From positions 1 through 64,000 of the forward strand of contig UCCS01000047.1 of assembly GCA_900470965.1 (NCBI GenBank): 64,000 nt of DNA. Reading direction: 5' to 3'. Below the pieces are notes generated by a model, which was given only the letters and a program-made list of their open reading frames with translations, was not told the DNA's origin and made no database searches. Shown piece after piece: positions 34,926-44,109 of the stretch (positions are counted from its first letter, which is position 1; every line of letters starts with the position of its first letter). The stretch comes from Hyphomicrobiales bacterium (GTDB lineage Bacteria > Pseudomonadota > Alphaproteobacteria > Rhizobiales > Rhizobiaceae). Made by a program: the position numbers and the translations under genes.

Positions 34926-36277
34926 AGCGAGGTCCGCCTTCGCTGAAACGCCCGCTGATCGTCAAGCCGCTGATCTTTCAGCTCGCAACGTTGCTGATCG
35001 CCTGCACATTCTTTATGGCTTTGGCGCTTCGCATGGACAGCGGCGGGCGCTACACCGACGAGGCCATTACCCCGGTGATCGCGCGCGCGATCGTCCGTGA
35101 TCAGAACGGGGATCTCTCTGTTCGCGAGACACCGGAACTGGCCGAGCTTCGCGAGAAATCTCCCGACCTCTGGTTTGTGGCCGAGGACGATACCGGTCGA
35201 AACGTGACGCTAGGCGACGTCCCGTCGCAATATGCATCGCTTCTGGGGCGGCTGGGTGATCTGTCCTACGCGCACCTGCGCGATCGCTCTCCCCCTTACC
35301 GCTTGTCCGCAGTAATCCGGCGGGAAGTCGTTTCAGTGGGAACGTTAACGATTCTGGGACATGGCAAGCTGACGGGTGTCAGTCTCGTCGTTCTCCTCGC
35401 GTCCAATTTCATCGTCATTCCTATCTTTATCGCCCTGGCGCTGATCTCGATGGTAGTGACGCCGTGGATCGTTCGGCAAGCGCTCGCCGGTGTGTCCAAG
35501 ATCGCCCAGGAGGCCGAGAAGATCGATGTCAACCAGCGTGGGCGGCGGCTGAGCGAGGAGTATGTTCCACGTGAGATCGCTCCACTGGTGAGAGCCGTGA
35601 ATGACGCTCTGCGACGGCTCGACGAGGGCTATGAACAGCAGCGGCGCTTCATAGCCTCTGCGGCGCACGAGTTGCGCACGCCCATCGCCATCCTGCGCTT
35701 GAAAATAGACACAGCCGTCGAGCCGGCGACGCGGAAGTTGAGTGCCGATGTGGCACGCCTGGGCAATCTTGCTGAGCAGATGCTCGATACTCAGCGATTG
35801 AATGCCGACAGGCGTGACGAACTCGTAGACCTTGGGGCGCTCGCCCGTCATGTTGCGGCAGACCTGGCGCCGCTCCTGATCGCGTCGGAGCGAACGATAG
35901 AGGTGCAGATCGAAGGCGCCTCATCGGTTCGTGGCGATGAGGGTGCGCTGCAACGCGTCATGACAAATCTTGTCCAGAACGCAATCGAGCATGGCGGGCG
36001 CCGGATCATTCTGCGTGTACTGCCGGCGGAATTCGAGGTGGAAGACGATGGCCCGGGTATACCACCCGAAGAGCGCGAGCGCGTATTCGACCCGTTTCAT
36101 CGCCTGCGACCACGTTCGGCGGGAAGCGGGCTCGGCCTCAACCTGGTGCAGCAAATCATTGAGCGGCATGATGGTCACGTGTCGATCTCAAGCGCGCCTG
36201 GCGGCGGCACGATCGTGCGTGTCGAATTCGGCTCACATAGCAATTTGGCGCGCGAGCCCACGTTTACGCAACAGTGA
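34922..36277 (+). CDS. Sensor histidine kinase partner of the 34251 regulator
   Basis: A 451-residue membrane kinase. Two helices (about residues 17-35 and 150-180) bracket a periplasmic sensor region, followed by a HAMP-like linker (IVRQALAGVSKIAQEAEKID). The dimerisation domain contains SAAHELRTPIAIL with the phospho-acceptor His. The ATPase domain has NLVQNAIEHGG (N box), VEDDGPGIPPEERERVF (G1) and GSGLGLNLVQQI (G2). All catalytic motifs are present. It overlaps the response regulator by 4 bp. The signal is unknown. A decayed second copy of the ATPase end lies at 36630-36780. Confidence 0.95.
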   Translation: MKRGPPSLKRPLIVKPLIFQLATLLIACTFFMALALRMDSGGRYTDEAITPVIARAIVRDQNGDLSVRETPELAELREKSPDLWFVAEDDTGRNVTLGDVPSQYASLLGRLGDLSYAHLRDRSPPYRLSAVIRREVVSVGTLTILGHGKLTGVSLVVLLASNFIVIPIFIALALISMVVTPWIVRQALAGVSKIAQEAEKIDVNQRGRRLSEEYVPREIAPLVRAVNDALRRLDEGYEQQRRFIASAAHELRTPIAILRLKIDTAVEPATRKLSADVARLGNLAEQMLDTQRLNADRRDELVDLGALARHVAADLAPLLIASERTIEVQIEGASSVRGDEGALQRVMTNLVQNAIEHGGRRIILRVLPAEFEVEDDGPGIPPEERERVFDPFHRLRPRSAGSGLGLNLVQQIIERHDGHVSISSAPGGGTIVRVEFGSHSNLAREPTFTQQ

Positions 36278-36351
36278 CCCAAAGTTGGGACGACTTTTGG
36301 TTTCGCAATCCGAAGCGGATGGACAAGCTACTTACTTTGGAAGGACTTGTA

Positions 36352-36591
36352 ATGGACGAGCAGAAGCAAGACAAATTTGATATGGATACCGGTGCATACA
36401 AACTGGCGCTTAATGCGGTTATTCGGGCCCTCGTCCAACAGGCGAGCGATGCCAATCCGGGCCTGCGTGGACAGATCACTTTGGCAGTGGAAACTTATAT
36501 CACAAAACTCAATCCACAGTCGGAGCAAGAGGAAGACTTTGCGGAGAAGGCCCGGGGCCATGTGGCATCGCTTGTTCGACCACCTTTCTAA
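36352..36591 (+). CDS. Small hypothetical protein downstream of the two-component pair
   Basis: A 79-residue acidic helical protein starting MDEQKQDKFDMDTGAYKLAL, with no membrane segment. GGAAGGA lies 8 bp before the ATG at 36352; the longer frame from 36274 overlaps the kinase end and is not favoured. It is probably cotranscribed with the kinase. No family recognised. Confidence 0.55.
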   Translation: MDEQKQDKFDMDTGAYKLALNAVIRALVQQASDANPGLRGQITLAVETYITKLNPQSEQEEDFAEKARGHVASLVRPPF

Positions 36592-36629
36592 TGACCCTGA
36601 TGCTTGAAGGCTGCTGGTTGAAGAGACGA

Positions 36630-36780
36630 TGACCCATCTCGTCTAGAACGCATCGAACATGGCGTTCGGCGTGTGCTGAGATCAGGCTTCGATATTGCCT
36701 GCGACCTCGTCCGACGCGAAGCGGGCTTGATCTCAAACTCGAGCAGCAGATCACAAAACGGCGCGATGGGCACCTTTGGT
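36630..36780 (+). pseudogene. Histidine-kinase ATPase-domain relic
   Basis: About 150 bp resembles parts of the kinase just upstream. CTCGTCTAGAACGCATCGAACATGGCG corresponds to its N box (LVQNAIEHG), with TAG in place of the CAG codon. RPRPTRSGLDLKLEQQITKRRDGHL, in one frame, corresponds to RPRSAGSGLGLNLVQQIIERHDGHV. The intervening ATPase segment is missing. It is a decayed partial duplicate of this kinase gene or of a close relative. Confidence 0.55.
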
Positions 36781-36923
36781 CTTAAGCGGGCCCGACAATC
36801 CTACGTTCGTGCGCGCTGTGTTTTATCCGCCCTGACGTTTCTCGGGAGCATCCCATGTTCTTGCAATCTTGCGCTGCTTTTCTAGCGGTGTCGCCGATAC
36901 GGCGCCGAAAGGAGACCAAGGAC

Positions 36924-37261
36924 ATGAAGACACATAATCCTATCAGTCGGAACCGACGCGCCTTGATAGCGCTCGCCGCGCTTCTGAGCACTGGCATCGC
37001 CGGCAGCGCGTCCGCAATCGATTGCATCGGGAGGACAGCAGAACCTGCGAAAGCTTTGGCGCGGTTCACGGCAGGGAGTACACGAGGTGCATGATGGAAC
37101 AGCAGCGCCGTCGCGACGACGCTCTGCTCAACGCTTCCGAGCAACAGCGAAACAATGCTGAAGCTGCGCGCAACAATGTGGAGACCGTCCGCAGGATGCG
37201 CTGCAACCGTGAAGCGGAGCGGGCGCGCCAACGCGGGGAGCGGCCACAATGGTGCCGTTGA
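36924..37261 (+). pseudogene. Small secreted Cys-containing protein, frameshifted after the signal peptide
   Basis: The first frame encodes a signal peptide (NRRALIALAALLSTGIAGSA) and stops about 50 codons later. A +1 frame from 37022 gives the rest, CHREDSRTCESFGAVHGREYTRCM, then an Arg/Gln-rich helix (EQQRNNAEAARNNVETVRRM) and ends near RPQWCR. The cysteine-paired, Arg-rich layout matches a small periplasmic protein family seen in rhizobia. GGAG lies upstream of the ATG at 36924. The break is one base near 37021. The tail overlaps the start of the S9 peptidase by 13 bp. Confidence 0.5.
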
Positions 37262-39459
37262 TTTCCCGGCGACGCTTCAGCAAAGCAATCTGCGCGTTGG
37301 TCGTATCGGCGGGCATGCAGCGAACTGGTTTGGCGGGTGAAAGCATGGCGAACGTCTCCTTGCCGAATCCTGATACCCAGCCGATCGTCTATCCCAATAC
37401 AAAGCGCGGTGCGGTGGCGGAAACGCACTTCGGTGTGTCTGTGCCCGATCCTTATCGCTGGCTCGAAGGTGATCCTCGTAGCGACATGGATGTCGCTGCG
37501 TGGATCGACGCGCAGCGGCGCTTCACGACCAAGTCTCTTTCCAATCTTCCTGGCCGGGACGCCTTCCACCGATCGCTCGCCTCGACCTTTGACTATGAGC
37601 GTCTCGGCATCCCGCAACGGTGCGGCGGTCGGTATTTCTTCACCCGCAGAGCGGGCGATCAGAATCAGCCCGCCCTTATCATGCGAGACGGTTCGGGCGC
37701 CGAGCGCATTCTGATCGACCCCGCAACGTGGTCGAAGGACGGCAGCGTCACGTTCGCGGAATGGAGAGCATCGCGAGACGGCGCGCGTGTGGCCTATGCC
37801 GTTCAAGACGGCGGCAGCGACTGGCGCACCATCTGCGTCCTCGATGTGGCAACCGGCAAGGTGATAAGCGACGTCGTACAGTGGGCACGCATCACGCAGA
37901 TCGCATGGGCGAATGACGGATTGGGTTTCTATTACTCCCGATACCCAGGACCAAAGCCCGGCGTCGCTGACGCCTCGGTCCTTATCAATCACGCCGTCTA
38001 TTTCCATCGGATCGGTACGCCACAAACGGATGACACGTTGTTCTTCGCAACGCCGTCAAAACCTGGGCGGCTCAATTCCGCCGGCCTCACCGCCGACGGC
38101 CGGTACGCGATCATCTATTCGAGCGACGACCTGGTGCATGCCGATGTTTTGGTTGTCGATCTGGAGCTTCCTGACCAAGCCCCCCGCGTGCTAGTTCAGA
38201 ATGTGGCGGATCGTTGGTCTGCCATCGGTAATGTCGGCACGAAACTTTTGTTTGCGGCCACAAAGGGTCCGGAACGATCGAAGATCGTCAGCGTGGATCT
38301 TGCCGCATCGAAGTCCGCTTTCATCGACCTCGTGCCAGAGCAGGACTCGCATTTGACCGGTGCATACATCGCCGGCGATCGGATCCTGGCAACCTATTTT
38401 GTTGACGCGAAGTCAGAAATGCGCCGGTTCCGGCTCGACGGTAGCCCCGACGGTGTTGTGGATCTGCCGGGCACCGGTATGGTGCGCGCTGTCTTCGGCG
38501 AACCGGTAAATCGCGAGGCCTTCTTCGTCTATGCGAGCTTCAACCAGCCAGATACAGTCTATCGCTACGACGTAGAGACCGGACAACGGAGTGTCTGGGT
38601 AGAACCCGAGGTCGCCGCCGACCTGACGTCGATTTCCGTCGAACAACGCTTTTTCCGTTCGAAGGATGGCACGCGCGTCCCGATATTTATCGCGCGCCGG
38701 AAAGGCACGGTCGGCCCTGTCCCAACCCTTGTTACCGGCTATGGGGCATTCGGGGGCAGCATGCCGCCGGGTTACTCCGCCATGTTAACTCCGTGGATAT
38801 TGCAGGGAGGCGCTATCGCTATCGTCAATATGCGTGGTGGCGGGGAATATGGCGCTGCATGGCATGAGGCGGGACGCGGCCTGAACAAACAGAACAGCTT
38901 CGACGATATGATAGCCGCGGCCGAATATCTGCACGTGAGCAAGATGGCGCCGCCTGACGGCATCGCAGTCTACGGCGACTCCGCGGGCGGCCTCATGGTT
39001 GGCGCAGTTGTAAACCAGCGTCCCGACCTGTTTGCGGCGGCACTGCCGAGCGTTGGCGTCATGGATATGCTGCGCTTCGACAAATTTACTGGCGGAGCCC
39101 TATGGCTCGGTGAGTACGGCGATCCTGCCCGTGAATCCGATTTCCGCAATCTGTTGTCGTACTCGCCCTATCATAATGTGAGGCCAGGCAAGCCGTACCC
39201 GGCAATCCTAGTGACGACAGCGGACGCAGACAATCGCGTCGTGCCTGCTCACAGCTTCAAATACCTGGCCGCCCTACAGGCTGCTGATCTCGGACCGCGC
39301 CCACGACTGCTGCGGGTCGATACCCGTGCGGGCCACGGCACGGGTAAGCCGACGACCAAGGTGATCGAGGAAGCGGCCGACATGCTGGCTTTCGCCGCAA
39401 GTTGGACGGGCCTCAAAGTAGGAGTAGGCCCGAGCAACCCCGAGCAAGAGGTAGAATGA
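37249..39459 (+). CDS. Prolyl-oligopeptidase family (S9) serine peptidase
   Basis: A 736-residue S9 peptidase. An N-terminal signal-like segment (SRRRFSKAICALVVSAG, with an RR pair) suggests export. A beta-propeller then covers about residues 50-460 (DPYRWLEGD near its start), followed by an alpha/beta-hydrolase domain. The catalytic Ser578 lies in YGDSAGG, Asp661 in TADADNRVVPAHS, and His696 in RAGHGTGKPT. Most members have GGSNGG at the Ser, so GDSAGG is a deviation. It should cleave short Pro-containing peptides, probably in the periplasm. Its start overlaps the preceding gene by 13 bp, so the true start may be further in (ATG at 37345). Confidence 0.9.
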   Translation: MVPLISRRRFSKAICALVVSAGMQRTGLAGESMANVSLPNPDTQPIVYPNTKRGAVAETHFGVSVPDPYRWLEGDPRSDMDVAAWIDAQRRFTTKSLSNLPGRDAFHRSLASTFDYERLGIPQRCGGRYFFTRRAGDQNQPALIMRDGSGAERILIDPATWSKDGSVTFAEWRASRDGARVAYAVQDGGSDWRTICVLDVATGKVISDVVQWARITQIAWANDGLGFYYSRYPGPKPGVADASVLINHAVYFHRIGTPQTDDTLFFATPSKPGRLNSAGLTADGRYAIIYSSDDLVHADVLVVDLELPDQAPRVLVQNVADRWSAIGNVGTKLLFAATKGPERSKIVSVDLAASKSAFIDLVPEQDSHLTGAYIAGDRILATYFVDAKSEMRRFRLDGSPDGVVDLPGTGMVRAVFGEPVNREAFFVYASFNQPDTVYRYDVETGQRSVWVEPEVAADLTSISVEQRFFRSKDGTRVPIFIARRKGTVGPVPTLVTGYGAFGGSMPPGYSAMLTPWILQGGAIAIVNMRGGGEYGAAWHEAGRGLNKQNSFDDMIAAAEYLHVSKMAPPDGIAVYGDSAGGLMVGAVVNQRPDLFAAALPSVGVMDMLRFDKFTGGALWLGEYGDPARESDFRNLLSYSPYHNVRPGKPYPAILVTTADADNRVVPAHSFKYLAALQAADLGPRPRLLRVDTRAGHGTGKPTTKVIEEAADMLAFAASWTGLKVGVGPSNPEQEVE

Positions 39460-39552
39460 CCGAAAGCGACGGGCTACTCTAGCCGTTGTTCTGATTAACG
39501 CGGGTTCAGAGCGGTTTTCGATCATTATGGCAAGCTGAATGCGCGGGAACGC

Positions 39553-40332
39553 TTAGAACTGCCAGTCAACCAGCGTCTCGCCGCCTGAGACCTCGAGTAT
39601 AGTGCCGGTGACGTAGGGATTGGTCATCAGAAACACGGCCGCGTGACCGACGTCGGCCGGATAACCGATCCGGCGCGCCGGGAAATTGGTGCGCACCTTC
39701 CCACGGACATCTGCCGCATCTGTTGGAGATAAGAAGTTCCACAGATCGGTGTCGATGAAGCCGGGCCGAATGGCATTCACTCTGATGGGTCCGAGTTCGA
39801 GAGCCAGCGAGCGAGCCAGTGCCTCCACTGCGGCGAAAGTCGATGTGACGGCTGTCATGCCGATCTTCGAGCGCGCCGCGATGCCTCCCGTCAGAAAGGT
39901 GATGGACCCATTGGACGCAAGTTTTGGAGCCGCATATCGTGCGCATGCCCAGGAGCCAAGAAACTTGCTATTGGCATAGCTGCGCACGCCCCGCATGTCT
40001 TCGTCCATGAATGCACCCCAGCTGCCGTCGGTCGGACCCGCGGCGACAAGCAAATGATCCAAACTGCCGATATCGTTGAAGGCGTTGCGAACGGCATCCT
40101 CGTGACTGATATCGAGCACCAGCTGGTCGAAGGGCGCCAGCTCCGGATGGTCTACTATAGAGGCCGAGCGCCGGCTGGCGACTGTTACACTCGCTCCCGC
40201 CGCGTGAGCAGCCAGAGCCATTCCGAGCCCTATTCCTGTTTTCCCGCCGACGACGACCACGCGTTTTCCGGTTAGATCATAGGAAGGTGAAGGTGAATCT
40301 GGACGCCCCAGCTCGTTCTGTGATGTGGCCAT
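39553..40332 (-). CDS. SDR-like protein lacking the YxxxK motif
   Basis: A 259-residue Rossmann protein. The cofactor loop is VVVVGGKTGIGLGMALA (about residues 27-43), and VRVNAIRPGFIDTDLW lies after the active-site helix. The usual YxxxK is absent: the active-site helix reads GMTAVTSTFAAVEALARSL, and the catalytic Ser strand reads ITFLTGG. This matches a divergent SDR subgroup whose members keep the fold but lack the standard tetrad. Start ATG 40332 follows AGGAG; a TTG at 40338 is not used. It is the second gene of an operon after the SDR at 40366 (33 bp gap). The reaction is unknown. Confidence 0.85.
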   Translation of the reverse strand: MATSQNELGRPDSPSPSYDLTGKRVVVVGGKTGIGLGMALAAHAAGASVTVASRRSASIVDHPELAPFDQLVLDISHEDAVRNAFNDIGSLDHLLVAAGPTDGSWGAFMDEDMRGVRSYANSKFLGSWACARYAAPKLASNGSITFLTGGIAARSKIGMTAVTSTFAAVEALARSLALELGPIRVNAIRPGFIDTDLWNFLSPTDAADVRGKVRTNFPARRIGYPADVGHAAVFLMTNPYVTGTILEVSGGETLVDWQF

Positions 40333-40365
40333 GGTCAATCTCCTAATAGCGTGGTCGTGGAAGGA

Positions 40366-41160
40366 TCAGGCGATTTGCCTCAGAACGCCGCCGTCAACGC
40401 GCATCGCAGCCCCGGTCGTGCCGGACGCCTGCTCCGAGCAAAGGTAAACGACCATGTTGGCTACCTCTCCCGTCGTCGTGAACCGTTGCAGCAGCGAGGT
40501 CGGCCGCATTGTCTTCACGAAGTTCTGCTCGGCCTGCTCTTGCGTAATGCCTTCGGAGGCAGCCGTCGCTTTCATCCAGTTCGACATGATTTCTGAACTC
40601 GTCGGGCCTGGAAGCACCGAGTTGACTGTTACGCCAGTCCCGGAAACAGTTTCGGCAAGCCCCCGCGAGATCGCCAGCTGCGCTGTCTTTGTCATACCGT
40701 AGTCGATCATATCTTTTGGGATTGCGAGCGCGGATTCGCTGCTAATGAACACGACCCGTCCCCAGCCGCGCTCCGTCATCTTGGGCAGATAATGGCGCGC
40801 TCCACGAACACCGCTCATGACGTTGAGCTGAAACAGGCTCAGCCAGTCCTCGTCAGTGAGATCGTAAAATGGTTTGGGATTGGCTGTGCCAGCGTTGTTG
40901 ATCAGGATATCGGCACTGGGAGCTTTGGACGTAAGGATCGCGCTTCCTTCCTTGGTTGCCACGTCAGCCACAACGCCTGTGATTTCGACGCCGGGAAAGA
41001 GCGCCCTGATTTCGGCAACCGCCGTGGCGACACGGTCCTCGCTACGGCCGTTGATAAAGACTGACGCGCCAGCGCGCGCCAAGCCTTCTGCGATCGCCCG
41101 CCCAATGCCGGCGGTGGATCCGGTAACAACTGCGCTGCGCCCTGCAAGTGAAATGTTCAT
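40366..41160 (-). CDS. SDR-family NAD(P)-dependent oxidoreductase
   Basis: A 264-residue classical SDR. The TGSTAGIGRAIAE cofactor loop lies at about residues 13-25, with NNAGTANPKPF (NNAG), catalytic Ser in VVFISSESALA, and Tyr-Lys in MIDYGMTKTAQ. The C-terminus carries MRVDGGVLRQI. The tetrad is complete, so a hydroxyl/keto oxidoreductase is expected, substrate unknown. It is the first gene of a two-gene operon with the divergent SDR at 39553. A LysR gene at 41313 lies upstream in the same orientation. Confidence 0.93.
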   Translation of the reverse strand: MNISLAGRSAVVTGSTAGIGRAIAEGLARAGASVFINGRSEDRVATAVAEIRALFPGVEITGVVADVATKEGSAILTSKAPSADILINNAGTANPKPFYDLTDEDWLSLFQLNVMSGVRGARHYLPKMTERGWGRVVFISSESALAIPKDMIDYGMTKTAQLAISRGLAETVSGTGVTVNSVLPGPTSSEIMSNWMKATAASEGITQEQAEQNFVKTMRPTSLLQRFTTTGEVANMVVYLCSEQASGTTGAAMRVDGGVLRQIA

Positions 41161-41312
41161 GATCGTTCTTTCTTATGGCGACGATCATTCTTCATAGCGC
41201 ATGCCAAAAATAGCGATAACAAACTAAATGGGCATGATATTCATATTCGGATGGAATAAATGACGAGCACCCAGGAGGTGCAACCATTAGCTTCTTCAAA
41301 GGCGTCGATAAA

Positions 41313-42203
41313 TCATAACCGCTCGTCTAGCGAGGCGGCCAGGAAGTCCGTCACGTGCCGGACCCGGGCGGGAACCAACCGACGTTTGGGCCATACAAAG
41401 CTGATGTCTCTGGTGGCCTGGACATAATCGTTGAGGATTGTCACTACGTCGGGGTGCGAAAGCTCTTCGACGAGGGACGCTTTTGTGAACATGCCAATCC
41501 CAACGCCGGCCAACACACCCGCACGGATAGTCTCCATGCTGTTGGAGGTGAGGTTACCGCGCACAGTCACGCTAAAATGACCTTTTGGACCGACGAACGG
41601 CCAATTCGCCACCTCCTCGAAGCCGCCGTACACGAGACAATTATGACGTGCGAGCTCGCCGGGCTCTGAGGGGACCCCATGCTTTTCGAAGTATTGGCGC
41701 GAGCCGACGCACACGAGGGGGGTGCTTGCTACGCGTCTGACGACGGCATCAGGCTCCTCGACAGCTCCCACTCTTATCACCAGATCGACCCGATCCTCGA
41801 CCATGTCCCGCCGAAGGTCTGATAGAACGAGGTCCACTCGGAGCGTAGGATATTCGGCCAGCAAATTCGGAATGATGGGAAGAATGTGAAGTCGACCGAA
41901 CGTGGTGGGTACCGCAATGCGGATCGATCCAGACATGTCGGCGCCGCTGCCCATGACTTCTCGATTGGTGTCTTCGATCTCCTCGAGCAGAGGTTTCATG
42001 CGATCGAAGTATCTTCGTCCCTGGTCAGTCAAGGTGACGTTTCGGGTGCTGCGATTGAAGAGTGCGACGCCAAGGCGATCTTCAAGCGCACCGATCGCTT
42101 TGCTCACTGCAGGCTGTGACGTGCCGGTTCTCCGGGCGGCTGCCGTAAAACCGCCCGTCTCGACGACCGCCAGAAACACCTCGAGCTCAGAAAGCCTGTC
42201 CAT
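41313..42203 (-). CDS. LysR-family transcriptional regulator
   Basis: A 296-residue LysR protein. HTH: FLAVVETGGFTAAARRTGTSQPAVSK, then LEDRLGVALFNRSTRNVTLT. The effector domain is complete to the C-terminal LVPARVRHVTDFLAASLDERL. It lies upstream of the SDR operon at 39553-41160 in the same orientation (152 bp gap) and 163 bp from another LysR gene. Its target is probably one of the SDR genes but cannot be fixed by position. The ligand is unknown. Confidence 0.92.
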   Translation of the reverse strand: MDRLSELEVFLAVVETGGFTAAARRTGTSQPAVSKAIGALEDRLGVALFNRSTRNVTLTDQGRRYFDRMKPLLEEIEDTNREVMGSGADMSGSIRIAVPTTFGRLHILPIIPNLLAEYPTLRVDLVLSDLRRDMVEDRVDLVIRVGAVEEPDAVVRRVASTPLVCVGSRQYFEKHGVPSEPGELARHNCLVYGGFEEVANWPFVGPKGHFSVTVRGNLTSNSMETIRAGVLAGVGIGMFTKASLVEELSHPDVVTILNDYVQATRDISFVWPKRRLVPARVRHVTDFLAASLDERL

Positions 42204-42366
42204 CCTAGGACCTCGGGAAAAAAATGGTCGGGAGGCGTCCTACCATTCTGGCAACTCGTCTCAAGCACATGTCGGTCCTCATGGTCGTATTTGGGATCAT
42301 GCAGCGATGGTTTTGGCGCTGTTTGCGCTTGGCGCCCTCGGAACGCACGGAAAACGCAGACCTGCA

Positions 42367-43263
42367 TCAAGGACATCCGGTGCGGATTGCATCGATCACG
42401 ACCCGGGTGGCTGGTGGCATATGCCGCTGACGCGAGTAACTCAGGAAGAACCCAGGGAACGACTTAGTCCACTCAAGTAGAAGAGGCACAAGCTTGCCTT
42501 TCTCGATCAGGTCATTAGCGGTATCCTCGATACAGAAGGCGATCCCGATATTGTCGGTCGCCAATTGCAGAACGGCACGCCTGTCATTGACGATGATGCT
42601 GGCGGGAGGATTGATCGAAAACCAGTGGCCGTTCTCATAAAATTCCCACGGAAACGGATGCTGCTGGCCGGGCCAGCGCCAGCAGATGCAATCGTGGGAC
42701 AGAAGATCGCGCGGTGTGTCGGGGGCGCCGTGCCGGGCAATGTAATCCGGAGAGGCCACTGCTATTTGGCGAAGTTCACCGCCGAGCGGTACCGCAACCA
42801 TGTCTTGACTGATGACCTCGCCGATCCTCACGGCGATGTCGAACCCGCCTGCAACCGGATCCGTCACTTCATCGTCGAACGTAATGTCCAACCGGATCTC
42901 AGGGAAGTTTTGGCGTAGCTCCGCCAGGACCGGCAAGATGAACTTCTCGCCTGCGGACCGAAAGGAGACGATGCGCACGGTGCCTGCTGGCCGCCCGGCA
43001 GCATCCCTGCTCTGTGTAAGCGCCATCTCTATCTCGGTTAAGGCCGGGCGCATCCTGTCCCGCAACGCGGCGCCCGCCTCGGTCAATGCCACCGTGCGGG
43101 TTGTCCGTTGGAAAAGCTGCTGTCGAAGATCGGCCTCCAGTGCCCTGACCGTCTGGCTGGCAGCCGATGACGTGATGCCGAGTTCGTCGGCAGCCCTTGA
43201 AAAGTTCAGTGTATCGGCAACTGCCAGAAACGTGCGGATGCGGGAAAAGTCGGCGGATCTCAT
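42367..43263 (-). CDS. LysR-family transcriptional regulator divergent from an SDR pair
   Basis: A 298-residue LysR protein. HTH: FLAVADTLNFSRAADELGITSSAASQ, then LEADLRQQLFQRTTRTVALT. The effector domain ends YSRQRHMPPATRVVIDAIR. It is divergent from the SDR genes at 43360 and 44110 across 96 bp, so it most likely controls them. Two LysR genes in tandem on the minus strand (41313 and this one) suggest stepwise acquisition of regulatory modules. Confidence 0.92.
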   Translation of the reverse strand: MRSADFSRIRTFLAVADTLNFSRAADELGITSSAASQTVRALEADLRQQLFQRTTRTVALTEAGAALRDRMRPALTEIEMALTQSRDAAGRPAGTVRIVSFRSAGEKFILPVLAELRQNFPEIRLDITFDDEVTDPVAGGFDIAVRIGEVISQDMVAVPLGGELRQIAVASPDYIARHGAPDTPRDLLSHDCICWRWPGQQHPFPWEFYENGHWFSINPPASIIVNDRRAVLQLATDNIGIAFCIEDTANDLIEKGKLVPLLLEWTKSFPGFFLSYSRQRHMPPATRVVIDAIRTGCP

Positions 43264-43359
43264 TCCTATTACGAAGCACAGCTACGCAATCTTGTAAAGA
43301 TTCTCTGGATTATCGCGTCATCGTTATTGCCTTAGCCTCCGTTGCGAAAGGAGATCGAT

Positions 43360-44097
43360 ATGATCAAAACCTTCCAAAACCAAATAGCGCTGGTGACAGG
43401 CGCAGCCCGAGGTATCGGACGGGCAACAGCCTTGACGCTACAGTCCAGAGGCGCACGTGTCGTTGCAACCGACGTCAGTGAAGCGGTTCATGAGCTGCAA
43501 GCGGAAGACATCGTCACACTGACCGGTGACATCGCCGAGGAGGCGACGGCCATTCGAAGTGTAGGCCTTGCAGTCGAGCGTTTTGGTGCCCTTGACATCC
43601 TCGTCAATAACGCGGGTCGCACCATGAATCGGGCGCTCATCGATATGAGCGTTGCTGACTGGGATGACATCATGTCCGTCAACGCCCGAGGTACATTCCT
43701 TCACTGCCGTGAAGCCGTCCGCGCCATGCTCGCAGGGCAGGGCGGCGTCATCGTCAACGTTGCCTCTATCGTCGCTCAGGTTGCGATGAAAGATACATCC
43801 GTCTACGCAGCAAGCAAAGGTGCGATTGCGCAGCTGACGAAGGTCATCGCCGTAGAATACGGTGCTCAAGGCATTCGCGCCAACGCCGTCGCTCCCGGCG
43901 TCGTCGAAACGGACATCCTTGAGGGCATCGTGTCGGACAGCCGCGCGACGCTGGCAAGCCACGCTTCCGCCCATCCGATCGGACGGGTGGGCCAGCCTCA
44001 GGACATCGCCGAAGTCATCGCTTTTCTCGCTTCTCCCGCGTCCGCATTCATGACGGGCTCTCTCGTCATGGCGGATGGTGGTTTCACTGCATTGTAA
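43360..44097 (+). CDS. SDR-family oxidoreductase
   Basis: A 245-residue classical SDR starting MIKTFQNQIALVTGAARGIGR. It has NNAGRTMNRAL, catalytic Ser in VNVASIVAQVA, Tyr-Lys in VYAASKGAIAQL, and C-terminal TGSLVMADGGFTAL. The start at 43360 follows AGGAG by about 6 bp; the ORF extends to 43342 without such a site. It is the first gene of a pair with 44110, divergent from the LysR at 42367. The substrate is unknown. Confidence 0.93.
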   Translation: MIKTFQNQIALVTGAARGIGRATALTLQSRGARVVATDVSEAVHELQAEDIVTLTGDIAEEATAIRSVGLAVERFGALDILVNNAGRTMNRALIDMSVADWDDIMSVNARGTFLHCREAVRAMLAGQGGVIVNVASIVAQVAMKDTSVYAASKGAIAQLTKVIAVEYGAQGIRANAVAPGVVETDILEGIVSDSRATLASHASAHPIGRVGQPQDIAEVIAFLASPASAFMTGSLVMADGGFTAL

Positions 44098-44109
44098 AGG
44101 ACTTAGAAC

